The notes under the pieces are model-generated. The model was not told the DNA's origin. It ran no database searches and saw only the letters and a list, made by a program, of their open reading frames with translations. A program made the translations under genes and the position numbers. A stretch of DNA of 64,000 nucleotides from Methylophaga sp. OBS1 (GTDB taxonomy: Bacteria > Pseudomonadota > Gammaproteobacteria > Nitrosococcales > Methylophagaceae). The stretch is taken from positions 1 to 64,000 of the forward strand of contig NZ_JAPDMS010000004.1 of NCBI RefSeq assembly GCF_026319365.1, given 5' to 3'. Each line of letters starts with the position of its first letter. The stretch's first letter is position 1. Positions 46,905 through 55,360 of the stretch are shown one piece after another.

Positions 46905-49562
46905 TCAGGCAGCGAGGTACTTGGTCACAATCTCGTAGACATCGGCTGACAAAGATTCCTCAGCTGCAATTCGCTCCAGTGCCTGCTTCATCAGTGCCTG
47001 ACGCTTGCTATCGTAGCGACGCCACGAATTCAAGGCCCCGAGCATACGCGCGGCGACCTGTGGGTTGAGTTTGTCGAGTACCAGAATCTGATCAGCCAGA
47101 AACTGATAACCGGAACCGTCTTTGGCATGGAAGTTAACCGGGTTATTTCGGCAGAACATACCAATCAGTGCCCGTACATTATTCGGGTTCTTGATGTTAA
47201 AGGCCTCATGCTGCATCAGCCCTTTCACCCGGATCAATGTATCCGGCAGCTTGGACGCGGCCTGTACCGCCAGCCATTTGTCGACCACCTGTTTGTCGTG
47301 CTTCCACTGTTCGTAGAAGGCACGCAGGGCATGTTCGCGCTCCGGGCCAATCTGATCGGCCATTATCCTCAAACCGGACAGCAGTTCAGTCATATTGTCG
47401 GCTTGCTTCATCTGCCGCAGGCAGCGTTGCACCTGGAACGGATCGCCACTGGCCACCAGGTAGGACAGACACAGGTTCTTGAGGCTGCGACGCGCCATTT
47501 CCGAGGCATTGAACTCATAAGCTTTATTAACATTCAGACGCTGATAAGTCTGGTCGAACTGCTCTTTTAACGCCGCTGCCAGCTGACGCTTAACGAATTC
47601 ACGAGCCTGATGAATGGCATCGACATCCGGCGTTTCCATCTGCGCAGCCAGGTAATTCTCTGTCGGCAAGGTCAGCATTTTCGCAATCAGTGCCGGGTCC
47701 AGTTTCTTGTCGGTTAATACCTGCTCAAACTGATTGACCAGCAATGGCGAGAGGCTGAGCGGCTTCTGCTGCTGTATGTCGGCGACCAGCGTCAAAATGA
47801 TGTTGATGATCAGCTTCTGACCTGCATCCCAGCGATTAAAGCTGTCCTTGTCATTCGCCATCATAAAGGCCAGCTGATGATTGCTGAGTCTGTGGTTGAG
47901 CTTGACCGGCGCTGAGAAACCGCGCAGCACTGAGGCCAGCGGTTCACTGCTGACATTGATAAATTCAAATGTCTGAGTAGATTCGGTCACTGATAAAACG
48001 CGGGTATCAGCCGGATAGGGTTTGCTCTCCCCCGCCAGTTGCAGCGGCAAACTGTCGCCATCTTTGTCCAGTAGCCCCACTGCAAACGGAATATGAAATG
48101 GCAGTTTTTTATCCTGTCCCGGTGTGGGCGGACAATGCTGACTGACAGTCATCGTCAGACGCTGTTCCACGGCATCATAGTCTGTCTCGACAGTCAGTTC
48201 CGGCGTACCGGCCTGGTTATACCAGCGTCTGAACTGAGATAAATCCAGATGGTTGGCATCTTCAATCGCTTTGACAAAATCGTCGGTGGTCACCGCCTGA
48301 CCGTCATGACGGTCAAAATATAAATCCGAGCCTTTGCGGAAACCCTCCTCACCGGCCAGGGTTTTGATCATGCGAACCACTTCGGCACCTTTTTCGTAGA
48401 TGGTGACGGTGTAGAAGTTGCTGATTTCGATATAGGAATCGGGTCTGACCGGATGAGCCATCGGTCCTGCATCTTCGGCAAACTGCATGCTGCGGAGCTT
48501 GTCGACATCATCAATACGGGCAACCGCAGCCGAGTTTAAATCGGCACTGAAACTCTGATCCCGCATCACGGTGAAACCTTCCTTAAGGCTCAGCTGGAAC
48601 CAGTCACGGCAGGTGACACGGTTACCGGACCAGTTGTGGAAATACTCATGGCCGACAATGCTCTGAATGGTATAGAAATCCTGATCGGTGGCAGTCTCCG
48701 CACTGGCCAGCACACAAGCCGCATTGAAAATATTGAGGCCTTTGTTTTCCATCGCGCCCATGTTGAAGTCATTCACGGCGACGATCATGAACACATCAAG
48801 ATCGTATTCACGTCCGTAGGTTTCTTCATCCCATTCCATCGCCTGTTTCAGCGAGTTCAGCGCGTGGTCACATTTATGCTTGTTTTCCGGGTCCACATAA
48901 ATTCTGAGCGCCACTTCGCGGCCGCTCAAGGTGGTATATTTGTCCTGTTGCACGTAGAGATCACCGGCAACCAGTGCAAATAGATAGCTGGGTTTGGGAT
49001 GCGGATCATGCCAGCGCACCCAGTGACGGCCATCATCAAAGCGGCCCTGATCTTCCAGGTTACCGTTGGACAGTAATACCGGCCATTTTTCACGATCCGC
49101 CACAATGGTGACAGTGAATACCGACATGACATCGGGACGATCCGGGTAATAGGTAATTCGACGGAAACCTTCGGCTTCACACTGCGTGCAAAGAATACGA
49201 CCGGAATGGTACAACCCTTCCAGCGCCGTGTTCTGATCCGGATGTATATCGGTGGTGATTTCCAGTTCAAATTTTTCCGGTGTATTCGGAATCAACAGTT
49301 GACTGTCCGAGCGCTGATACTGGCTGGCAGACAGTGTGTTGCCATTCATTTTGACCGAGACCAGTTCCAGCTCTTCACCATCAAGGATGCAGTCGCCACC
49401 GGGGCCTTGAGGATTGCGGCGCATCGTCAGCGTGCTGACTACGCGGGTTTTAGCACTGTCGAGGTTAAATTGCAGCAGTACTTCTTCAACCAGATAGGCT
49501 GGCGGCTGGTAATCAGCCAGCAAAGTCACTTTCGGCGAGATTTCAGTAGCGGATGTATCCAT
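46905..49562 (-). CDS. pepN: Aminopeptidase N
   Basis: PepN is a zinc metallopeptidase of family M1 that removes N-terminal residues from peptides in the cytoplasm. The 885-residue protein has the exopeptidase motif GAMEN, the zinc site HEYFHNW (HExxH) with a downstream Glu in LKEGFTV, and the alanyl-aminopeptidase C-terminal helical domain. Length is close to E. coli PepN (870). It starts 16 bases after the NIF3-like gene and is followed at once by the HIT gene, within a long minus-strand group from dcd to DUF2835. Confidence 0.96.
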   Translation of the reverse strand: MDTSATEISPKVTLLADYQPPAYLVEEVLLQFNLDSAKTRVVSTLTMRRNPQGPGGDCILDGEELELVSVKMNGNTLSASQYQRSDSQLLIPNTPEKFELEITTDIHPDQNTALEGLYHSGRILCTQCEAEGFRRITYYPDRPDVMSVFTVTIVADREKWPVLLSNGNLEDQGRFDDGRHWVRWHDPHPKPSYLFALVAGDLYVQQDKYTTLSGREVALRIYVDPENKHKCDHALNSLKQAMEWDEETYGREYDLDVFMIVAVNDFNMGAMENKGLNIFNAACVLASAETATDQDFYTIQSIVGHEYFHNWSGNRVTCRDWFQLSLKEGFTVMRDQSFSADLNSAAVARIDDVDKLRSMQFAEDAGPMAHPVRPDSYIEISNFYTVTIYEKGAEVVRMIKTLAGEEGFRKGSDLYFDRHDGQAVTTDDFVKAIEDANHLDLSQFRRWYNQAGTPELTVETDYDAVEQRLTMTVSQHCPPTPGQDKKLPFHIPFAVGLLDKDGDSLPLQLAGESKPYPADTRVLSVTESTQTFEFINVSSEPLASVLRGFSAPVKLNHRLSNHQLAFMMANDKDSFNRWDAGQKLIINIILTLVADIQQQKPLSLSPLLVNQFEQVLTDKKLDPALIAKMLTLPTENYLAAQMETPDVDAIHQAREFVKRQLAAALKEQFDQTYQRLNVNKAYEFNASEMARRSLKNLCLSYLVASGDPFQVQRCLRQMKQADNMTELLSGLRIMADQIGPEREHALRAFYEQWKHDKQVVDKWLAVQAASKLPDTLIRVKGLMQHEAFNIKNPNNVRALIGMFCRNNPVNFHAKDGSGYQFLADQILVLDKLNPQVAARMLGALNSWRRYDSKRQALMKQALERIAAEESLSADVYEIVTKYLAA

Positions 49563-49578
49563 GGTTTAAGCTCTTGAT

Positions 49579-49911
49579 TCAGAAATCGTCTATTGTCTTT
49601 ACAGACCAGACTTCATAGGCCGGGGTTTCGTATGGGTGGGCCGATATCAGTGCCTGCAGGATGGTTTTTATCGAAGAGGCTGGGCAAACGGTTTCAACCC
49701 GGAACTCACCCACCCGCTCAATTTCACCCTGCTTACCGATAAAGGGATCACTACCATCCAACGGCCGGAACTGGCCCGTGCCCTGACTTTCCCAGCTGCA
49801 GCAATCATAACCATCATAATGCCCGGCACCTGCGGCAAAAATAGCCGCTTTCACCGATTCTTTGTGTGACTCAGGTACGAAAAAGACCAATTTGAGTAAT
49901 GGCTCAGTCAT
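49579..49911 (-). CDS. NIF3/YqfO-like small domain protein
   Basis: A 110-residue protein corresponding to the stand-alone form of the middle domain of NIF3/YqfO proteins. The family pattern is KLVFFVPESHKESVKAAIFAAGAGHYDGYDCCSWESQGTGQFRPLDGSDPFIG, then VETVCPASSIKTILQALISAHPYETPAYEV, with the terminal HPYE(T)PAY block diagnostic. Structures of relatives resemble the CutA/PII trimer fold. Function is unknown. The ATG at 49911 has GGAGG eight bases upstream, within the end of the WD40 gene, which it overlaps by 8 bases. Confidence 0.85.
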   Translation of the reverse strand: MTEPLLKLVFFVPESHKESVKAAIFAAGAGHYDGYDCCSWESQGTGQFRPLDGSDPFIGKQGEIERVGEFRVETVCPASSIKTILQALISAHPYETPAYEVWSVKTIDDF

Positions 49912-50956
49912 CTTGAAACCTCCACTTCTGTGCCAGACCGTTACCAGTCTCACTGTAAATGGATTGTCCATCGGGACTAAATGTCAGCGCCTGCAATACG
50001 ACCCCCGGTTTTAATGCATCTCGGCGCAATGCCTGCCAGCAGCTGATGTTTTCGCCGTTACTGGCACGCCAGGTGCAAATCCGCTGGTTAGGATGGCCGG
50101 TGACAATAAACCGGTTATCGCTGGAATAGCCTACCGCGGTGGTGGTTGTTTTAAATACCGGGAAATCACCCCATGGCCCATCCACCGGAATCGGTGACGT
50201 AGTCAGTACCGCGATTTCCTTGCCATTGGCGACAGCCCGAATACGGGTCTGATCATTGCCGGCACTGGTGACTGCATAATCATCCTGAGGGCTGAAACTG
50301 ACAAGCGTCACAGCATTGCCGTGTTTCCACTGACGCAGCTGTTCACCGCTTTGTAAATCCCAGAGCCGGGCGGTCTGATCGTCACCACCGGTTAAAGCCA
50401 GTCTGCCATTGCTGGATAAGGCGACAGCATTGATGAGCTGGTTTATCGGGGAGTTAACCGGGGTACCGTCGTGTTCAAATATCTGGCGTACCTGGTTGGC
50501 CCTGACATCAAAATAGACGGCTGTGCGGTCCTGCAGGGCCAGCAGCAGGTGGGAGCCATTGGCTGCCAGCGCCATATCCTTGACCGTGGTTGGAAATTGC
50601 AGTCGGCTAATCGGTTTGCCGTCTGCCATGCTCCAGAGCACCACGGTGTTGGACTCACAGGTGGCAGCTACCGTGCCGTCTGGTGAGAAAGCCACATCGG
50701 TCGCGGTGCTGGCTTCACCCGGCTGATTCTGCCAGGTATAGCGGATTTTGCTCGCTTCGATATCCCAGAGTTTGGCAGGCAAATCAATATCACCGACCAG
50801 AGCATAACGTTTGTCTGGTGAAAAAGCCGCAGCGTAATTGCCGTACTGGCTATGCTGCCATGACTCTATAGGTGCCTTTTCACTGTTGCATGCCACCAAC
50901 AGTGCACTGGCCAGAAACAGCCTGAAAAATGTTGCGATGGGGTGCCTGTTTACCAT
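49904..50956 (-). CDS. WD40-repeat lipoprotein
   Basis: A 350-residue lipoprotein with an N-terminal signal ending in the lipobox LLVAC (cysteine 23). The mature part is a beta-propeller of about seven WD40-like repeats, seen as AAFSPDKRYALVGDIDLPAKLWDIE, VAFSPDGTVAATCESNTVVLWSM, VALSSNGRLALTGGDDQTARLWDLQ and ALTFSPDGQSIYSETGNGLAQKW. It probably serves as a protein-binding scaffold in the periplasm or outer membrane; no partner is apparent. The start lies 9 bases after dcd. BamB is a propeller lipoprotein too, but the WD signatures here are different. Confidence 0.85.
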   Translation of the reverse strand: MVNRHPIATFFRLFLASALLVACNSEKAPIESWQHSQYGNYAAAFSPDKRYALVGDIDLPAKLWDIEASKIRYTWQNQPGEASTATDVAFSPDGTVAATCESNTVVLWSMADGKPISRLQFPTTVKDMALAANGSHLLLALQDRTAVYFDVRANQVRQIFEHDGTPVNSPINQLINAVALSSNGRLALTGGDDQTARLWDLQSGEQLRQWKHGNAVTLVSFSPQDDYAVTSAGNDQTRIRAVANGKEIAVLTTSPIPVDGPWGDFPVFKTTTTAVGYSSDNRFIVTGHPNQRICTWRASNGENISCWQALRRDALKPGVVLQALTFSPDGQSIYSETGNGLAQKWRFQDD

Positions 50957-50965
50957 GCCCCTGAA

Positions 50966-51526
50966 TCAGGACCGCGGCAAAGTGACGCCGGCCTGCCCCT
51001 GGTATTTACCACCGCGGTCGGCATAGGAAATTTCGCAGACTTCATCAGACTCGAAGAACAGCATCTGTGCCACACCTTCATTGGCGTAGATCTTGGCTGG
51101 CAAGGGCGTGGTATTGGAGAACTCCAGCGTCACCTGGCCTTCCCACTCGGGCTCCAGTGGCGTGACGTTAACAATAATGCCGCAGCGGGCATAAGTTGAT
51201 TTGCCCAGACAGACAGTCAGGACATTACGCGGAATTTTGAAGGTCTCCACAGTGCGTGCCAGAGCGAAAGAGTTAGGCGGGATGATACAGACATCAGAAG
51301 TGACATCCACGAAGCTGCTCTCATCGAAGTTTTTCGGATCCACAATCGCCGAGTTGATATTGGTGAATATCTTGAACTCATTGGAGCAACGAACGTCATA
51401 ACCGTAGCTGGAGGTGCCATAGGAAATGATACGGTTATCGTTGTGATAACGGATCTGACCCGGTTCAAAGGGTGAGATCATGCCCTGCTCCGCCATCCGG
51501 CGAATCCATTTGTCCGATTTGATCAT
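50966..51526 (-). CDS. dcd: dCTP deaminase
   Basis: Dcd deaminates dCTP to dUTP, the main route to dTTP in many gammaproteobacteria. The 186-residue protein has the trimeric dUTPase-like fold with family blocks [17 protein letters not shown] [63 protein letters not shown] and the C-terminal [11 protein letters not shown]. The Arg and Glu near KSTYARCG and PLEPEWEG supply catalysis. Upstream (51555-51573) stand two GATAAT-like hexamers in its leader. It leads the minus-strand group that runs to DUF2835. Confidence 0.96.
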   Translation of the reverse strand: MIKSDKWIRRMAEQGMISPFEPGQIRYHNDNRIISYGTSSYGYDVRCSNEFKIFTNINSAIVDPKNFDESSFVDVTSDVCIIPPNSFALARTVETFKIPRNVLTVCLGKSTYARCGIIVNVTPLEPEWEGQVTLEFSNTTPLPAKIYANEGVAQMLFFESDEVCEISYADRGGKYQGQAGVTLPRS

Positions 51527-51598
51527 AGTGAGCCGCTTAGCCTTGCATAAAAAGGATAATGATAACGTTATTTTACGACTTGACTGAAGTCGTTTAGC

Positions 51599-51834
51599 TT
51601 ATCCGAAGATGACACGGATTATCGCAGATTATTAAATAAGCAAAAAGGCACGGAGACACAGAGAGAAATGTTGTCAGTCGTGCGAATAGCCAGTGTTGGA
51701 TGGAACCAGTCCCCGCGGGGACTGGACTGCCACGGCCTGAGGCCTCCAAATCACAAAAACATCTCTGTGCCCTCTGTGTCTCTGTGGTTCTTTATTTCTC
51801 TGCTTTTCCTTGATTCACACTCAATCTGCGGATG
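51599..51834. repeat. Nested composite palindrome between apbC and dcd
   Basis: The 317-base gap holds symmetrical layers. Outer arms of the CGCAGATT type lie at 51599-51632 and 51811-51834. Inner arms of the CACAGAG type lie at 51641-51667 and 51760-51790 in inverted orientation. The centre (about 51700-51750) reads CAGTCCCCGCGGGGACTGGA and continues with GGCCTGAGGCCTC, a degenerate relative of the eight-copy array core. No gene is seen. Confidence 0.75.
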
Positions 51835-51843
51835 AGCAAAATA

Positions 51844-52926
51844 CTAATCGTTTTTAACGACGATATTGGGGAAGGCTGCGGCATAGTTCTTACCCTGCAT
51901 CGCCAATCTTGCTGCGAGACGACGGGCAATATGGCGATAGGCCATGGCGATATCCCCTTCAGGATCAGTCACAACGCTTGGCTGGCCACCATCGGCATCT
52001 TCACGGATGCGGATATTCAGAGGCAGACTACCCAGCAGGTTGATGCCATATTGATCAGCCATATTCTGACCGCCGCCGCTACCGAAGATGTGCTCTTCGT
52101 GACCACACTGGCTGCAGATATGGGTACTCATATTTTCCACCACACCCAGCACTGGCACTTTAACCTTTTCAAACATCTTGTAGGCTTTGCGGGCATCCAG
52201 CAGCGAAATATCCTGTGGCGTGGTGACAATCAAGGCCCCGCTGACCGGGACTTTCTGCGACAGCGTCAACTGAATATCACCGGTGCCCGGTGGCAGGTCA
52301 ATCACCAGATAATCCAGTTGTTTCCAGTTAGTGTCGCCCAGCATTTGCTGAAGCGCCTGGGTCACCATCGGTCCGCGCCAGATCATCGGCTCTTCTTCAT
52401 CAATCAGAAAACCAATTGACATGCTCTGTACGCCATAGCTTTCAATCGGTTCAATGGTTTTACCGTCCGTTGATTCCGGACGTTTGGTGGTACCCAGCAT
52501 ACGTGGCTGGCTGGGACCATAAATATCAGCATCCAGCACGCCGACGGTGGCGCCTTCAGCCGCGAGTGCCAGTGCCAGATTTACCGCGGTGGTGGATTTA
52601 CCGACGCCGCCTTTACCGGAAGCAACCGCGATAATGTTTTTGACGTTTTCCAGCGCGGGTACACCCTGCTGGACTTTGTGTTTGATGACTTTGGTGTCAA
52701 CTTTGACGCTGACACCGTCTGCGCCGGCAGCATTCAGCTTGTCTGCCAGTTGTTGCTGAAGTTCAGTCGCATAGCCTTTGACCGGATAACCAAGGGTGAC
52801 AGTAACTACCTGTTTATCGCCCTCCTGCTCCACTTTGATGCCTGGTTTGGTCTCACCGAGCTTGATTTCGGTGGCGGGGTCCACAAAATCATTGATGATT
52901 TCCTGAACTTGGTTTTTATCTAACAT
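51844..52926 (-). CDS. apbC: Iron-sulfur cluster carrier protein ApbC (Mrp)
   Basis: A P-loop ATPase of the Mrp/NBP35 family that carries [4Fe-4S] clusters to target enzymes in the cytoplasm. The 360-residue protein has an N-terminal MIP18-like domain (about 1-85), deviant Walker A SGKGGVGKST (103-112), switch motif DADIYGPSQPRMLG and LPPGTGD, and a C-terminal CxxC (CSQC) that binds the cluster between two subunits. IspH and ThiC in this window are among the iron-sulfur enzymes that would need such a supply. The start is ATG 52926 with GGAG-type bases upstream. Confidence 0.95.
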   Translation of the reverse strand: MLDKNQVQEIINDFVDPATEIKLGETKPGIKVEQEGDKQVVTVTLGYPVKGYATELQQQLADKLNAAGADGVSVKVDTKVIKHKVQQGVPALENVKNIIAVASGKGGVGKSTTAVNLALALAAEGATVGVLDADIYGPSQPRMLGTTKRPESTDGKTIEPIESYGVQSMSIGFLIDEEEPMIWRGPMVTQALQQMLGDTNWKQLDYLVIDLPPGTGDIQLTLSQKVPVSGALIVTTPQDISLLDARKAYKMFEKVKVPVLGVVENMSTHICSQCGHEEHIFGSGGGQNMADQYGINLLGSLPLNIRIREDADGGQPSVVTDPEGDIAMAYRHIARRLAARLAMQGKNYAAAFPNIVVKND

Positions 52927-53043
52927 TCATCACTCCTGTCTGTTCAGCGCGTGCACTGTGTTTTTGAGATACCCCTTATTCTAACGGCTGGCTGCGACGG
53001 CTTCATCCATACAGCTATTGTGGCTTTTGCAGCAGACGAAAAA

Positions 53044-53066
53044 AAACGCCATCAATGATGGCGTTT
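53044..53066 (-). terminator. Rho-independent terminator for the nitrilase gene
   Basis: On the minus strand AAACGCCATC and GATGGCGTTT pair around ATT and are followed by a T-run (complement of the A-run at 53036-53043). It stands about 14 bases after the nitrilase stop and about 120 bases before the apbC start. Confidence 0.9.
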
Positions 53067-53079
53067 CAGCTCATAAATA

Positions 53080-53955
53080 CTAGTTGGGGCCCCGGAGCTT
53101 GTTTTGCAAGGGCCAGTCACGATAATTAAACACCTGCCCGGCCTGACGTACGCGGGCTATTTCGGTCAGGTCCAAATCAGCATAGACCCACTGGGCAGTC
53201 TCTGCACTACCCTCGGCCAGAATGCCGTTATCCGGAAAACCATAATCGACCGGGGTATAGACACTGGCACGACCGGTGTTGAAATCGACCGCTTCCGACC
53301 ATTCAGCATTACCGAAAGTGGGGGACTGCAGCACATAACACTGGTTTTCCAGTGCCCGTGCCTGACAGCCGATACGGACCCGGTAAAAACCAGCCTGGGT
53401 GTCAGTGCAGCTGGGTGCCAGAATCACATCGGCACCGGCCTGAACCTGCTGATGGGCAATCATGGGAAACTCGGTGTCATAGCAGATATTAATGCCCAGT
53501 CGGCCGATATCCGTATCGATCACCTTGATATCCTGACCTGCGTGAATCAGCCACTGCTCATTCTCAAAGCGGGTCATGATCAGCTTATCCTGGAAGTCAA
53601 TAAGTCCCTCCACGCCATAGAGGTTGGCACGGTTACGGAATGTGCCGTCTTCCTGCAGGACCGGGAAGCTGCTGGCCAGAATCATCACATCAAACTGACG
53701 CGCCAGCTCGATATGCAGCGCTTCGTAATCCTGATAAATTTCCTGCATTGAGTGCAGCTGTTTACCCAAATCCTTGTAGACTCCTTCACCGAACAAAGAC
53801 GCCAGCTCCATGCTGCCGTATTCGGGAAACACCAGCAATTTGGCCTGATGCGTGGCTGCCTGTTTGACCCAGTGAGTGAGCTTGGTTTCAAACTCGCTCC
53901 AATCCTGGAAAAAGCCGATGTCGTACTGTGCGACGGCTGCTTTTACTTTGCTCAT
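53080..53955 (-). CDS. Carbon-nitrogen hydrolase (nitrilase superfamily)
   Basis: A 291-residue amidase-type hydrolase. The catalytic triad Glu-Lys-Cys is visible: E45-region FPEYGSMEL, K in FQDKLIMTRFE and C in NICYDTEFPM. Further family blocks are ILAPSCTDTQAGFYRVRIGCQARALENQCYV. The substrate is unknown. Its ATG overlaps the stop of the GNAT gene by one base. In some bacteria and eukaryotes the same two activities are fused in one chain, so the two proteins probably act in one pathway or complex. A terminator follows it. Confidence 0.9.
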   Translation of the reverse strand: MSKVKAAVAQYDIGFFQDWSEFETKLTHWVKQAATHQAKLLVFPEYGSMELASLFGEGVYKDLGKQLHSMQEIYQDYEALHIELARQFDVMILASSFPVLQEDGTFRNRANLYGVEGLIDFQDKLIMTRFENEQWLIHAGQDIKVIDTDIGRLGINICYDTEFPMIAHQQVQAGADVILAPSCTDTQAGFYRVRIGCQARALENQCYVLQSPTFGNAEWSEAVDFNTGRASVYTPVDYGFPDNGILAEGSAETAQWVYADLDLTEIARVRQAGQVFNYRDWPLQNKLRGPN

Positions 53956-54548
53956 TAAATTTTCTTCATCCAGAAAGTCATCGGCTTGGGCGACTCATCC
54001 GTTTCATCCAGTTCTTTCCAACTGAAAGTCGTGTTGAGATCATCATATTTTTCATAACCGCGCTTGCGCCAGAAATTATCCAGCGGCACGTAATCGGCCG
54101 GTCGTCTCGGGTGGTTTTCAGGACGCTGCACACCGCAGAAGCAGCTGTACTCAAAACCGCCGATTTCCTGCGCATGATCTTCACGATGATCGAAGAAAGC
54201 GACACCGGCCCCCTGCCCGCGGTATTCCGGCAATAAGACCGATTCACCGCAGTAGAAAATCTTGTCGACATCATAGTCGGCAGCGATAAAGGGCGCTTTG
54301 ACCTCTTCCGTTTCATGCTTAAGCGGGATGCCGGTTGAGGCACCCACCACTTTATCACCATCAAAAGCCAGCACGATCACGCTGTCAGGGGCTTCAATAT
54401 AGGTTTGCAGATACTTTTCTTCGTAGGCCAGATCGCCGTCGTAGAGATAGGGCCAGTCACGAAACACCTGAATCCGGAGCCGGGCAAGCTCCGGAATATA
54501 TTGGTTCAGCTTATCGCCGGAGAGTCGTTCCAGTTTCAGCATTGTCAT
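53955..54548 (-). CDS. GNAT-family N-acetyltransferase
   Basis: A 197-residue acetyltransferase of the GNAT fold. The acetyl-CoA-binding motif A is VLLPEYRGQGAGVAFF (Q/R-x-x-G-x-G/A as R-G-Q-G-A-G), after the strand KVVGASTGIPL; the C-terminal part (SCFCGVQRPENHPRRPADYVPLDNFWRKRGY) fits the subgroup linked to nitrilases. Substrate is unknown. It is the first gene of the pair and is coupled to the nitrilase downstream. Either of two ATG codons (54548 or 54542) can be the start; the difference is two residues. Confidence 0.85.
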   Translation of the reverse strand: MTMLKLERLSGDKLNQYIPELARLRIQVFRDWPYLYDGDLAYEEKYLQTYIEAPDSVIVLAFDGDKVVGASTGIPLKHETEEVKAPFIAADYDVDKIFYCGESVLLPEYRGQGAGVAFFDHREDHAQEIGGFEYSCFCGVQRPENHPRRPADYVPLDNFWRKRGYEKYDDLNTTFSWKELDETDESPKPMTFWMKKI

Positions 54549-54593
54549 TCCAATCGTCGTTTTATGCTGTGAAGATTTTTCCTCAGGCTAAAG

Positions 54594-54652
54594 CGGATTC
54601 AAACTAAGAATGGCTTTGACATGATGTCAGTGAGCACTTTAGTTTGAATCCG
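54594..54652. other. Nested palindromes between the GNAT and NTF2-like genes
   Basis: CGGATTCAAACTAA (54594-54607) is exactly complementary to 54639-54652. Between them lies a second palindrome, TGACAT-G-ATGTCA (54617-54629). No T-tract follows. The site is 46 bases upstream of the GNAT start and 28 bases after the NTF2-like stop, so an operator for GNAT-nitrilase or a terminator are both possible. Confidence 0.6.
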
Positions 54653-54680
54653 ACACCATCGCGGAAAAAGACGCAGCAGT

Positions 54681-55088
54681 TTAACCTGCGACTTGGGCGA
54701 TCCAGTCTTCCAGGTTGTAGTAGTTGGTGATACGGGCGACTTTGCCGTCACGAATCACAAAAAAGGCACCGGCAGGCAGACGGTAAGTCTGACCGGCAGC
54801 TTCAGGCAAGCCTTCGTCAGTTGACAGGTATTCACCCAATACAGTGAATTCAACCGCAGCGCGATCACCTTCATCATTGGTGGTGATGGAAATATCAACG
54901 ATTTGCTCTTTGTAATGCGCGTTCATGCGGTCCATGAACTTGGAGAAAGCTTCCTTACCGACTTCACGACCGCTCTGGTTAACGTCATGGATCACGTCGT
55001 CAGTCAGCATGGCCAGGAAAGCATCCATATCCTGACGGTTAAAGGCATCGTAGTAGTCTTGCAGCAGTTTTATAGTGGCTTGGTTCAT
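54681..55088 (-). CDS. NTF2-like (SnoaL/ketosteroid isomerase-related) protein
   Basis: A 135-residue single-domain protein of the NTF2-like cone fold. Typical blocks are LLQDYYDAFNRQDMDAFLAMLTDDVIHDVN, GKEAFSKFMDRMNAHYKEQIVDI and the C-terminal YRLPAGAFFVIRDGKVARITNYYNLEDWIAQV. Members include isomerases, hydratases and binding proteins; the sequence does not allow a choice. The ATG at 55088 has GGAA about 9 bases upstream; a TTG two codons earlier is the alternative. It lies between a composite repeat and a nested palindrome and appears to be a single-gene unit. Confidence 0.82.
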   Translation of the reverse strand: MNQATIKLLQDYYDAFNRQDMDAFLAMLTDDVIHDVNQSGREVGKEAFSKFMDRMNAHYKEQIVDISITTNDEGDRAAVEFTVLGEYLSTDEGLPEAAGQTYRLPAGAFFVIRDGKVARITNYYNLEDWIAQVAG

Positions 55089-55174
55089 GGTCAAAATTCC
55101 GCACAGAAAAAACGGCGGATTTTAGCCCGTAAACGCTTCAATGAAAAGCATAAATATTGATTAAACACATTTGT

Positions 55175-55349
55175 TTCACCACGGAGGCACAGAGGTCACA
55201 GAGAGAATCCGGCCGCGGACACTCGGAAGTGCTGTTGAGGATAAAACGCAAGGAAGGTTAAACCAATCCGGGACTGGATTGCTTCGGCTTGGGCCTCGCA
55301 ATGACTGGCTTAATAAATTCCTCTATGTCCTTTGTGACTCTGTGGTTAC
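55175..55349. repeat. Composite palindrome: CACAGAG arms around an array-type core
   Basis: Arms TCACCACGGAGGCACAGAGG (from 55175 to 55206) and, inverted, CTCTATGTCCTTTGTGACTC continuing TGTGGTT (55321-55349) enclose a core at 55269-55308 with GGGACTGGATTGCTTCGGC and CCTCGCAATGACTGG. The core matches the right half of the eight-copy array unit in the thiamine operon. It lies between speB and the NTF2-like gene. Confidence 0.8.
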
Positions 55350-55360
55350 TTTTATCAGAA

